7,860 nucleotides of DNA from JBBTQZ01 sp964489135 (lineage in GTDB: Bacteria; Patescibacteriota; Minisyncoccia; Phycocordibacterales; WO2-35-19): the NCBI GenBank assembly GCA_964489135.1, contig CAZAXK010000023.1, forward strand, positions 1 through 7,860, given 5' to 3'. The notes below the pieces were generated by a model that had not been told where the DNA came from, did not search any database, and was given only the letters and a program-made list of their open reading frames with translations. Positions 1-5,650 of this stretch are shown here, piece by piece; positions within the stretch are counted from its first letter, which is position 1, and each line of letters opens with the position of its first letter. The position numbers and the translations under genes were made by a program.

Positions 1-68
1 TTCTGAACCTTTTTTATAAAATCCTCCATTGCTGAAGTTTTTGCCATTTTTTTCGTGCTTTTTGCCAT
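1..68 (-). CDS. N-terminus of an unidentified protein, cut by the window edge
   Basis: Reading the minus strand from an ATG at 68 gives 22 open codons to the window edge. The peptide starts MAKSTKKMAK and continues TSAMEDFIKKVQ. Two further in-frame ATGs, at residues 8 and 14, are possible starts. The lysine-rich start followed by an acidic/hydrophobic stretch resembles many small bacterial nucleic-acid-binding or ribosome-associated proteins, but too little is present for a family call. The upstream DNA (69-160 on the plus strand) is very AT-rich, as expected of a promoter region, though no convincing -35/-10 pair stands out. The DUF192 gene lies upstream on the same strand with a gap of about 150 bp, so separate transcription is likely. 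The reading frame is seen; the gene call is inference. Confidence 0.45.
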   Translation of the reverse strand, partial: MAKSTKKMAKTSAMEDFIKKVQ

Positions 69-222
69 ATTTTTGTTAAAAAATAATAAATTTTTATAAT
101 ATTTTGTAGTTTTGGCGATTAAACGCTCACTTATTCTACAATTTTTTCGTCACATTACCTTGTGGATAAGAACCAAAAAATAGCATCACAAAATACAAAA
201 GTGTTCATGTAAAATCCCATCC
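69..222. other. AT-rich intergenic gap with a single DnaA-box sequence
   Basis: No open frame of convincing quality is present. The stretch has runs of A and T and one exact copy of the DnaA box 9-mer (TTATCCACA on the minus strand, 161-169). No clear rho-independent terminator follows the DUF192 stop codon. With only one box, this is not enough to call an origin. Confidence 0.5.
161..169 (-). promoter_or_regulatory. Isolated DnaA-box consensus 9-mer
   Basis: The plus strand reads TGTGGATAA, the reverse complement of the strict DnaA box TTATCCACA. It lies in AT-rich intergenic DNA between two minus-strand genes. I saw no second consensus box in the window, so it could be a solitary regulatory DnaA site or chance. 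Confidence 0.3.
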
Positions 223-663
223 TCAAAAGTCATTCATTTCTAAGGTTTGACCGACTTCTATTTTATTTTTTGCAAAAAATCCAGAATTGGTTTCGAGAAC
301 AAACAACGCCTCACCATCAGGATAGAAGATTTCCGGATAGGAAGAGGGGGCAACATTGCTCAACATATAAATAATTTTCTGATTTCGATCGATCCAAGCG
401 ATATCAAGTGGAAAGTTCATCTCTTTCATCCAGAAGCCGTAGCGATCTGGCTTGTCGAACGCAAAGAGCATGCCCCGATCAGCACCAAGCGAGGGCCGAC
501 CCGAAAGACCTCTCTGCCACTCCAGAGGATTGTTTGCTACCTCTACCGTAAGCTCCGTCTCCGCCATCTTTATGACGCGCAAATCCTCCTTCTTATATGT
601 ATAGAAATACCAGCTAGTAGCCAATAAAATCCCAACACCGAGAATAAGGCCAACTTTTCGCAT
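223..663 (-). CDS. DUF192 family protein, membrane-anchored
   Basis: This 146-residue protein belongs to the DUF192 family, whose biochemical role is not established. Residues 4-21 form one hydrophobic segment after a basic start (MRK), so the protein is probably anchored in the membrane, or secreted, with the DUF192 domain (about 35-146) outside. Family hallmarks are visible: RGLSGR at 51-56, GMLFAF at 64-69, FWMK at 77-80 and PLDIAWID at 85-92, followed by the usual IIYM...AP.S strand and a C-terminal FVLE.N.GF motif near 121-130. The length is typical of family members with a signal anchor. The ATG at 663 is preceded, 7 nt upstream, by TAAAAT, suggesting a leaderless or nearly leaderless message. 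No Shine-Dalgarno is seen. An intrinsic terminator separates it from the RRM gene upstream, so it is probably its own transcription unit. Confidence 0.9.
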   Translation of the reverse strand: MRKVGLILGVGILLATSWYFYTYKKEDLRVIKMAETELTVEVANNPLEWQRGLSGRPSLGADRGMLFAFDKPDRYGFWMKEMNFPLDIAWIDRNQKIIYMLSNVAPSSYPEIFYPDGEALFVLETNSGFFAKNKIEVGQTLEMNDF

Positions 664-670
664 GCTTGCA

Positions 671-676
671 ATTTTA
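671..676 (-). promoter_or_regulatory. Candidate extended -10 element of the DUF192 gene
   Basis: On the minus strand TGCTAAAAT sits just upstream of the DUF192 start: a TAAAAT hexamer preceded by TG plus one base. The ATG begins 8 nt after the hexamer, where transcription would normally start. No clear -35 is present; its place is taken by the terminator stem. The sequence is seen; promoter function is inferred. Confidence 0.4.
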
Positions 677-680
677 GCAC

Positions 681-721
681 AACAAAAACCACCCTTCGAC
701 TTGCTCGGGGTGGTTTTTGTT
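681..721. terminator. Rho-independent, potentially bidirectional terminator after the RRM gene
   Basis: A perfect 14-bp inverted repeat (AACAAAAACCACCC at 681-694, GGGTGGTTTTTGTT at 708-721) encloses a 13-nt loop. The A/T-rich outer part supplies a U-tract in either direction. It lies 13 bp past the RRM stop codon and 17 bp before the DUF192 start, so it most likely ends the RRM transcript. Confidence 0.85.
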
Positions 722-734
722 TGAGAATCAGATA

Positions 735-1019
735 TTATCTGCGGAAATCTCTGCGAGGACCTCTTGAGGCACCCTCTTCTCTAGGACGAGCTTCATTTAC
801 GGTGATAGCTCTGCCCATGATTTCCTTGCCGTTCAGACCCTCGATAGCGGAATTTGCTTCAGAATCATTATCCATGATGACGAAAGCAAAACCACGAGAT
901 CTGCCGGTGTCCCTATCCTTGACTACTGATGCTTCAGAGACTGCTCCAAATTGAGCAAAAGCGTCTTTGACATCATTGTCAGTAGCATCCCAAGATAGGT
1001 TACCTACGAAAATTTTCAT
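735..1019 (-). CDS. Small single-RRM RNA-binding protein
   Basis: This 94-residue protein is almost entirely one RNA recognition motif, like the small glycine-tailed RRM proteins of cyanobacteria and other bacteria. RNP2 is IFVGNL at residues 3-8 and RNP1 is RGFAFVIM at 42-49, carrying the aromatic residues that stack on RNA bases. The spacing between them and the end of the domain near residue 77 (ITVNEARP) match the family. Residues 78-94 form a short arginine/glycine-rich tail that probably adds non-specific RNA affinity. It likely acts in the cytoplasm as an RNA chaperone or post-transcriptional regulator; the target is unknown. The gene has its own promoter just downstream of yceI, a leader of about 100 nt and a strong terminator, so it is monocistronic. 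The ATG at 1019 is the natural start because MKIFVGNL begins the first beta strand. AAGG lies 14 nt upstream, too far for a good Shine-Dalgarno. Confidence 0.93.
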   Translation of the reverse strand: MKIFVGNLSWDATDNDVKDAFAQFGAVSEASVVKDRDTGRSRGFAFVIMDNDSEANSAIEGLNGKEIMGRAITVNEARPREEGASRGPRRDFRR

Positions 1020-1119
1020 TGTGCTTTTTATTGCCTTTATAAACGACCAGAGCTCGTTTTCTTGGGCCGGTCGCCTTACTATGGGGCAAACTCAAACACA
1101 AGGACTTTAGAAACTCTTG
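1020..1119 (-). promoter_or_regulatory. Long 5' leader of the RRM mRNA with two competing hairpins
   Basis: The predicted transcription start near 1119 leaves about 100 nt before the RRM ATG. Two stems share the same bases and exclude each other: AAACGA (1041-1046) with TCGTTT (1054-1059), and CGACC (1044-1048) with GGTCG (1069-1073), given as plus-strand sequence. This could be a temperature- or protein-responsive switch. The pairing is by eye only. Confidence 0.35.
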
Positions 1120-1125
1120 AATGAA

Positions 1126-1154
1126 AGTATATCAAATTTGAGACCAAAAAGCAA
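1126..1154 (-). promoter_or_regulatory. Sigma-70-type promoter of the RRM gene
   Basis: On the minus strand TTGCTT (1149-1154) and TATACT (1126-1131) are separated by exactly 17 bp. The promoter begins 14 bp after the yceI stop codon and explains separate expression of the RRM gene. Confidence 0.7.
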
Positions 1155-1168
1155 GTACCTCTGGGGAT

Positions 1169-1837
1169 TTAGTCTGATTGGGTGGCAACTAAGTCCATAT
1201 TGATCTCAATCGCATCTCTTACCGCCTTATCCCCCAACCCTTCAAAGAAGGTGCTCGAACCAAACTTCACATTCCACTCCGCTCTATTGATAGCAAACGA
1301 AGCAGAAACTCGGATTTTGTTCTCTGTCTCCGATAATGTCGCAATAAGAGAAATGGGCTTCGTCACATCCTTTATGGTCAGGTTTCCACCGATTACGTAT
1401 CGGCCAAGGTTGGTTGATGCCTCGCTTATCGGAGCGAAGGAGGTAATTTCGAATTTTGCTAGTGGATATGCATCGACCGCAAAGAAATCACTCGATTTGA
1501 GGTGACTCACCAAATCCACTGTGTTCAGGTCATCGGTAAGAGTTTGCATATCAATTTCAAACGAGCCCGATTTTATCCCTCCTTGCTCTACCATAACAGT
1601 ACCGGACTTTACCTTGACTGTGCCTTCGTACTTTTTTAGTCCTGTTACTGTCTCACCTGTCCAACGTATGGTGCTCTGATCAGTATCAAGCTTATAATTA
1701 CCATCTGTGAGAGTAACGCCGGCCTGCTCATTTTGGGTTACTTTCTCCACCGGTGCCTCACTTTTGCGACTCGCTACCACAAAAGCGATTATGGCCACGA
1801 CAACGATTGCGCCCGCAATAAGATATGAATTTTTCAT
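1169..1837 (-). CDS. YceI family lipocalin-like protein, membrane-anchored
   Basis: This 222-residue protein carries a YceI domain from about residue 47 to 218. YceI proteins form an extended beta-barrel that binds polyisoprenoid-like lipids; the exact role in this organism is unknown. Recognisable blocks are YKLDTDQSTIRWTGE (48-62), the G.F.IDM.TL strand (91-100), the SDFFAVDAYPLAKFEIT block (116-132), GNLTIKDVTKPI (151-162) and the late SFAINRAEWNVKFG block (180-193). Residues 5-22 form one hydrophobic segment after a short basic start. There is no cysteine in this region, so it is a signal anchor or signal peptide and not a lipoprotein. The domain should lie outside the membrane. AAGGA lies only 1 nt before the ATG, so initiation may not rely on a normal Shine-Dalgarno. 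The promoter overlaps that of the divergent S1 gene. Confidence 0.92.
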   Translation of the reverse strand: MKNSYLIAGAIVVVAIIAFVVASRKSEAPVEKVTQNEQAGVTLTDGNYKLDTDQSTIRWTGETVTGLKKYEGTVKVKSGTVMVEQGGIKSGSFEIDMQTLTDDLNTVDLVSHLKSSDFFAVDAYPLAKFEITSFAPISEASTNLGRYVIGGNLTIKDVTKPISLIATLSETENKIRVSASFAINRAEWNVKFGSSTFFEGLGDKAVRDAIEINMDLVATQSD

Positions 1838-1869
1838 TTCCTTAGGTTGATTTAATCTCGTAAACTGCT

Positions 1870-1898
1870 ATGATAGCAAATGTCTTGTTTACAAACAA
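1870..1898 (-). promoter_or_regulatory. Promoter of the YceI gene
   Basis: On the minus strand TTGTTT (1893-1898) and TATCAT (1870-1875) are separated by 17 bp, giving a leader of about 25 nt. The -35 lies inside the palindrome at 1884-1899. Confidence 0.5.
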
Positions 1899-1908
1899 GA
1901 ATGTTTGT
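1884..1908. promoter_or_regulatory. Palindromic operator-like site between yceI and the S1 gene
   Basis: Two overlapping inverted repeats are present. CTTGTTT-AC-AAACAAG (1884-1899) is a perfect 7-bp arm palindrome with a 2-nt centre. ACAAACA-AGAA-TGTTTGT (1891-1908) is a second perfect 7-bp pair sharing its left half. The 2-nt centre suits a dimeric DNA-binding protein better than an RNA hairpin. Both divergent -35 elements fall inside the site, so a bound protein would affect both genes. Symmetry is seen; operator function is inferred. Confidence 0.5.
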
Positions 1909-1916
1909 TTTATTAG
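1888..1916 (+). promoter_or_regulatory. Promoter of the S1 gene
   Basis: TTTACA (1888-1893) and TATTAG (1911-1916) are separated by 17 bp. Transcription would start near 1923, giving a leader of about 70 nt. The -35 lies in the palindrome shared with the YceI promoter. Confidence 0.5.
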
Positions 1917-1994
1917 TAAGAATTCTCGAGGCCTAACCCTCCGTCAATTTACAGACTATGGCCGCGACGGAAAAGCTTGGGGTTTTTTAATTTT

Positions 1995-3125
1995 ATGAAG
2001 AAAGAAGAAGATTTAGTAGAAAACGAAGTCGAAAATTCGACTGACAATAAGGGGAAGGACAAGAAGGATTTACCGATGGTAAAGTTCCTTAACGACTCCA
2101 CGCTTCCTCCAGCAAGAGACAGTATTGTCGAGGGTACGGTTATAGATATGGAGAAAGGGGCCATTTACGTCGATCTCCCGCCATGGGGAACCGGTATTAT
2201 ATTTGGTCGCGAATTCCTGAACGCACGTGATCTCATAAAGAAGATCAACAAGGGCGACAAGATTACCGGTAAGGTTGTTGGTACCGACAACGAAGAGGGC
2301 TACATCGAAATCTCTCTCAAAGAGGCCAAGCAAGCTCTTATTTGGACCGAGGCCGAAGATGCTATTCGAGACAAGAAGGTGTTCGACCTACCCGTGCTCG
2401 AGGCAAACAAGGGCGGTCTTATGCTTGCATGGCAAGGTATATCGGGATTTTTGCCAGCTTCCCAGCTCAAGACTGAACACTACCCACGCGTAGGTGACGG
2501 CGACAAAGACAAGATTCTCGATGAATTGCGCAAGCTGGTAGGCCAGAGAATATCGGTCTCAATAATCGCAGCGAACGCCAAGGAGAACAAGCTTATCTTC
2601 TCTGAAAAGGACTTGCGAGAAAATAGCGAAACAACTCAGATCATCGATAAATACACGTTGGGCGATGAGCTTGCTGGTGAAATAACCGGCATAGTAGACT
2701 TCGGCATATTCGTCAAAATTGAGGACGGTTTGGAAGGATTGGTGCACATCTCTGAAATCGACTGGGGTCTAGTAGATGATCCCCGCAAATTTGGCAAGGT
2801 AGGCGACAAGGTGAAGGTGAAGGTTATTGAGATCAAGGATGGCAAAATCTCCTTGTCGATGAAGGCTCTCAAGGAAAACCCATGGGTTGAGGCAAGTAAG
2901 AAGTACAAAAAGGATGACCTCGTAACCGGTGTAGTGATAAAATACAACAAGCACGGTGCTCTCGCCTCGATCGAAGAGGGTGTGGCCGGATTGGTACATG
3001 TTTCCGAATTCGGCAGCGAAGACAAACTCCGCGAGAAGCTAGAGCTTGGCAAGACTTACAATTTCAAGATCAGTCTGTTTGATGCCAAGGACCAAAAGAT
3101 GGCCTTGACATATGTAGAGAAATAA
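1995..3125 (+). CDS. rpsA: Ribosomal protein bS1-like, four S1 domains
   Basis: The product is 376 residues from the ATG at 1995 and is built from four S1/OB-fold RNA-binding repeats: about 40-115, 128-208, 222-294 and 307-376. The third is the most canonical, with VDFGIFVKIEDGLEGLVHISE and a closing GKISLSMKAL. The fourth has HGALASIEEGVAGLVHVSE. The second is divergent, with GGLMLAWQGISGFLPASQL, as in ribosomal S1 repeat 2. Repeats 1 and 2 fit the ribosome-binding half of S1, and 3 and 4 the mRNA-binding half. Four repeats, against six in E. coli, is common in CPR and Gram-positive S1 proteins. Residues 1-30 form a charged, probably disordered tail. An in-frame TTG at 1977 would add six residues (LGFFNF, with Met at the start); that start is possible, since GGA lies 5 nt before it, but ATG is preferred. 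The gene diverges from yceI and ends at a strong terminator. Confidence 0.9.
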   Translation: MKKEEDLVENEVENSTDNKGKDKKDLPMVKFLNDSTLPPARDSIVEGTVIDMEKGAIYVDLPPWGTGIIFGREFLNARDLIKKINKGDKITGKVVGTDNEEGYIEISLKEAKQALIWTEAEDAIRDKKVFDLPVLEANKGGLMLAWQGISGFLPASQLKTEHYPRVGDGDKDKILDELRKLVGQRISVSIIAANAKENKLIFSEKDLRENSETTQIIDKYTLGDELAGEITGIVDFGIFVKIEDGLEGLVHISEIDWGLVDDPRKFGKVGDKVKVKVIEIKDGKISLSMKALKENPWVEASKKYKKDDLVTGVVIKYNKHGALASIEEGVAGLVHVSEFGSEDKLREKLELGKTYNFKISLFDAKDQKMALTYVEK

Positions 3126-3134
3126 ATAAACTAC

Positions 3135-3214
3135 AAAGCGAACCGTACTCTGAGCTCATTCTGAGCCGGAATAGCCCCCGCCACACGCTTTCACCGCTGG
3201 CGGGGGTTCGCTTT
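3135..3214. terminator. Three-armed bidirectional terminator between the S1 and pth genes
   Basis: An outer 9-bp stem pairs AAAGCGAAC (3135-3143) with GTTCGCTTT (3206-3214). Inside it lie a small hairpin, GCTCA-TTC-TGAGC (3154-3166), and a very GC-rich hairpin, CCCCCGCCA (3175-3183) with TGGCGGGGG (3198-3206). G3206 can join only one of the two stems. The result is a three-way junction with A/T-rich ends on both sides, suited to ending both convergent transcripts. Confidence 0.8.
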
Positions 3215-3236
3215 TGTACGACCTCACCCCACCCAA

Positions 3237-3779
3237 CTAATTGTAAACATTCATCGCCCTTTCCCTGCCCTCTTCAACAATAGTGGTAATCGCTTCGCTT
3301 ACAGTTTTAAATACTTTCTTTAGAATATCTTTCTGGCTGGTAGAAAAATTGCCCAAAATAAAATCGAGAACTTTTTGCTCGCCATCGGGTTTTTTAATCT
3401 TGCCTTTGGGAGTAGCTGGTGAAATACCAATTCTGATTCTGGTAAACTCTTTTGTTTTTACAGCCTTGATTATTGATTCAAGCCCCCTATGTCCTCCACT
3501 ACCCTTGTCGAAAGAGATTTTAATCGTACCAAGCACAAGATCGATATCGTCATAAACAACAATAAGATTTTCTGCCGCTTTTTTGGACTTGATAACTTTA
3601 GCTACAGCCTTACCAGAATTGTTCATAAATTCTTGCGATTCTATAATCTTCAATTTCTTCGCAATCTTTCCATTTTCCATTTTTGAATTTTTGAATTGGT
3701 CGACAGCCTGCCGTCCGGTGTTGTGCCGGCTGTCTTTGTACTCTTCGCCTGGATTCCCTAAACCAATGATATAAAACAT
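3237..3779 (-). CDS. pth: Peptidyl-tRNA hydrolase
   Basis: This 180-residue cytoplasmic enzyme cleaves the ester bond of peptidyl-tRNAs released from stalled ribosomes and recycles the tRNA. Family motifs appear in order: GLGNPG at 6-11 (Asn9), RHNTG at 18-22 with the catalytic His19, FMNNSGKAV at 51-59 (Asn53, matching E. coli Asn68), YDDIDL at 76-81 (Asp77, matching Asp93), GSGGHRGLESI at 93-103, RIRIGI at 114-119 and VLDFILGNF at 137-145. The C-terminal MNVYN is also typical. The segment between His19 and Asn53 is 14 residues shorter than the equivalent in E. coli, as expected of a compact CPR version. The position matching E. coli Asn114 is Arg98 here. The gene converges on S1 and diverges from lepB. 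A TATACT at 3801-3806 on the minus strand may be its -10. Confidence 0.96.
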   Translation of the reverse strand: MFYIIGLGNPGEEYKDSRHNTGRQAVDQFKNSKMENGKIAKKLKIIESQEFMNNSGKAVAKVIKSKKAAENLIVVYDDIDLVLGTIKISFDKGSGGHRGLESIIKAVKTKEFTRIRIGISPATPKGKIKKPDGEQKVLDFILGNFSTSQKDILKKVFKTVSEAITTIVEEGRERAMNVYN

Positions 3780-3785
3780 AAAATT

Positions 3786-3813
3786 TTGAGTTATGGCCTA
3801 AGTATAATATAAT
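3786..3813 (+). promoter_or_regulatory. Promoter of the lepB operon
   Basis: TTGAGT (3786-3791) is followed after 16 bp by a perfect TATAAT (3808-3813). A second overlapping TATAAT starts at 3803 but lacks a properly spaced -35. The leader would be about 14 nt, with no strong Shine-Dalgarno. Confidence 0.65.
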
Positions 3814-3833
3814 GCCGATAAATATAAAGAAAC

Positions 3834-4379
3834 ATGGAAGAAACCAAGAAAGAATCCGGCTTTTGGGAACTCGTAAAATATGGCATTTTGGCTATTTTGA
3901 TAGTTGTACCATTTCGTATGTTTGTAGCCCAGCCATATGTGGTAAATGGTGCTTCTATGGACCCAACCTTTCATGATGGTGATTACCTGATTGTAGACCA
4001 AATTTCAAAGAGATTTGAGATTCCCGACAGAGGCTCAGTTGTCATAATTCGCTACCCGAAAGATCCTACTAAATTTTTTATTAAACGATTAATAGCCTTT
4101 CCGAACGAACGTGTAGAAATAAGGCAAGGGATTGTGTACGTTATAAACGATACCAACCCAAACGGTATTCAGATTGATGACACTTACGTTACCTACAAAA
4201 AAAATGAAAACTTCTCCACAACTCTCAAAGAAGATGAATATTTTGTAATGGGTGACAATCGAGCCGGTAGCTCCGACTCTCGTATTTGGGGGCCAGTAAC
4301 AAAAAAATACATTGTAGGCGAACCAATCATACGGCTCTTGCCTATACAGAAAGCCGACTTTTATCCGGGATCAAAATAA
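3834..4379 (+). CDS. lepB: Signal peptidase I
   Basis: This 181-residue membrane serine protease removes signal peptides from secreted proteins on the outer face of the membrane. One transmembrane segment at about 15-31 (YGILAILIVVPFRMFVA) anchors it. Box B follows directly, NGASMDPTFHDGD, with the nucleophile Ser41. The general-base lysine is Lys84 in FFIKRLIAFP, preceded by the usual RGSVVIIRYP strand (67-75). VMGDNRAGSSDSRIWGPV (138-155) is the conserved box E, including the GDN, S.DSR and WGPV signatures. All catalytic features are present, and the length is normal for a single-membrane-span, Gram-positive-type enzyme. It begins 54 bp from the divergent pth gene and is followed after 6 bp by the HisRS-like gene. 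Likely clients include surface proteins such as the one at the right end of this window, though that link is inference. Confidence 0.96.
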   Translation: MEETKKESGFWELVKYGILAILIVVPFRMFVAQPYVVNGASMDPTFHDGDYLIVDQISKRFEIPDRGSVVIIRYPKDPTKFFIKRLIAFPNERVEIRQGIVYVINDTNPNGIQIDDTYVTYKKNENFSTTLKEDEYFVMGDNRAGSSDSRIWGPVTKKYIVGEPIIRLLPIQKADFYPGSK

Positions 4380-4385
4380 AAATAA

Positions 4386-5540
4386 ATGGATAACAAGAAC
4401 GTTCCGATACAAAGCCGGCTTATAAAGGAGTACAACGAAGCGAGTAGCATAGCTCGGTTTTATGGTTTTCAACACATTTTGTCTCCCGAGATAAAGAAAA
4501 CCGATCTCGACAGTACCAAATTATATAATCCCGCCTTTCATCCAGAAGAAATTTCAGCACTGCTTCGGATGTATTTTGAGGAAAAAGGCATTGCACTCCC
4601 CCAGCCTCTTTTGCTTTGGTTAGACAGACCATTAAAGGGTGGTAGGTCAAAAAAGCGCCCAAACAGACTTGAATCTAAGGTTATAACTATGGGCTCGAGC
4701 AAAACCATTACTGACTGCCTTTCTTTACGAACTTGTATATCGGTTTTGAATTCTTTGGGATTCAAAGATTTGGAAATCCGTCTAAATTCAGTCGGTGACA
4801 AGGAATCAGCGAGCGAGTTTGAACGCAAAATGAATGCTTTTGTAAAGAAAAGCTTCAATTCCTTCCCACCCGACCTACGGCAGGCACTCAAGAAAGATAT
4901 CTTTACTCTGATTAGAGAAGTTGGTCCTGAATGGAAAACCTTCCAAACAGAATGCCCAAAATCAATAGACTTCCTTTCCGAATCAAGCCGAAATCATTTT
5001 AAGGAAGTGCTAGAGTTTTTGGAAATCATGAATTTTAATTATTCTATCGACTTTACCCTTGTAGGTGATCCACACCTATGCTCTGAAACCATATTCTCAC
5101 TTGCTTCAGAAAAAAATCCAAAAGAAATTTTGGCTACCGGCATAAGAATAAACAAATTATCAAAAAAGTTGGGTCATAAAAAGGATATCTCGATGGTTGT
5201 ATTCGATATAAATGCCAAACTCAAAAAACCATTGCGCAAGGTTAGGCAGAAAAGCGAAACCCCCGACTTTTATCTCATTCAGTTTGGCCCCGAGGCCAAG
5301 CTAAAAAGCCTACTTGTAATTGAAGAGCTTCGCAAAGCAGGCAAAACCGTTGAGCATAGCGTCGCCAAAGATAAACTGGGAAGCCAGATAGGTATAGCTG
5401 AGAATTCTGGTGCCAAATACATAATCCTACTCGGTCAAAAAGAGGCTTTGGATAACTCGGTAGTACTACGCAACAACTCAAATCGTGCTCAAGAGATAAT
5501 CCCGATTCCCGAGCTCGCTAGTCGCCTCAAGAAGCTCTAG
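4386..5540 (+). CDS. HisRS-like protein with degenerate catalytic domain and intact anticodon-binding domain
   Basis: This 384-residue protein resembles histidyl-tRNA synthetase along its length, but the active site looks eroded. Homologous landmarks include ARFYGFQHILSPEI (23-36), the LGFKDLEIRLNSVGD block (124-138), a CP..IDFL segment (190-197) and LEFLEIMNFNYSIDFTLV (209-226). The C-terminal domain (about 294-384) is a typical class IIa anticodon-binding fold: FYLIQFG, a LRKAG turn, DKLGSQIGIAENSGAKYIILLG. The histidine-specific RGLDYYTGTVFE signature is replaced by VGDPHLCSETIF (226-237). The later glycine-rich GGRYDGL and GFAIGIERL motifs are absent. The motif 2 region is rewritten as a basic loop, KGGRSKKRPNRLE (84-96). 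It is probably not an active ligase but a tRNA-binding or regulatory paralogue. HisZ is less likely, since HisZ lacks the anticodon domain. The 6-bp gap implies co-transcription with lepB. Confidence 0.8.
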   Translation: MDNKNVPIQSRLIKEYNEASSIARFYGFQHILSPEIKKTDLDSTKLYNPAFHPEEISALLRMYFEEKGIALPQPLLLWLDRPLKGGRSKKRPNRLESKVITMGSSKTITDCLSLRTCISVLNSLGFKDLEIRLNSVGDKESASEFERKMNAFVKKSFNSFPPDLRQALKKDIFTLIREVGPEWKTFQTECPKSIDFLSESSRNHFKEVLEFLEIMNFNYSIDFTLVGDPHLCSETIFSLASEKNPKEILATGIRINKLSKKLGHKKDISMVVFDINAKLKKPLRKVRQKSETPDFYLIQFGPEAKLKSLLVIEELRKAGKTVEHSVAKDKLGSQIGIAENSGAKYIILLGQKEALDNSVVLRNNSNRAQEIIPIPELASRLKKL

Positions 5541-5585
5541 TTCTTAACTACAATCCTAAATTACTTTACCGTTTCTGCATCACAC

Positions 5586-5613
5586 TTGACGTTAAACGTA
5601 ACTATGTTATAAT
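5586..5613 (+). promoter_or_regulatory. Strong extended -10 promoter of the cold-shock-like gene
   Basis: TTGACG (5586-5591) and TATAAT (5608-5613) are separated by 16 bp, and TG at 5605-5606 forms an extended -10. This is the best promoter match in the window. Transcription should start near 5620, leaving a leader of about 108 nt. Confidence 0.8.
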
Positions 5614-5650
5614 TTCTGTCAGAATACAGGCCAATTTCGGCCGGTAAAAA

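Noticed and set aside
247..627. Plus-strand open frame opposite the DUF192 gene
   Set aside because: The DUF192 reading on the other strand carries clear family motifs; this frame has none.
1919..1978. Cluster of GAATTC, CTCGAG, AGGCCT and AAGCTT sites resembling a cloning linker
   Set aside because: The sites lie within a region that also fits a native promoter and leader, and no vector sequence follows; most likely coincidence, though the overlapping GAATTCTCGAGGCCT is striking.
1941..1990. CCGTC...GACGG pairing followed by T6 as an attenuator before the S1 gene
   Set aside because: The 5-bp stem has a 20-nt loop and is separated from the T run by about 12 nt, so it does not make a convincing intrinsic terminator.
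2636..3052. Antisense open frame of 138 codons inside the S1 gene
   Set aside because: The product is a serine/proline-rich artefact of the S1 repeats read backwards, with no start context or homology signal.
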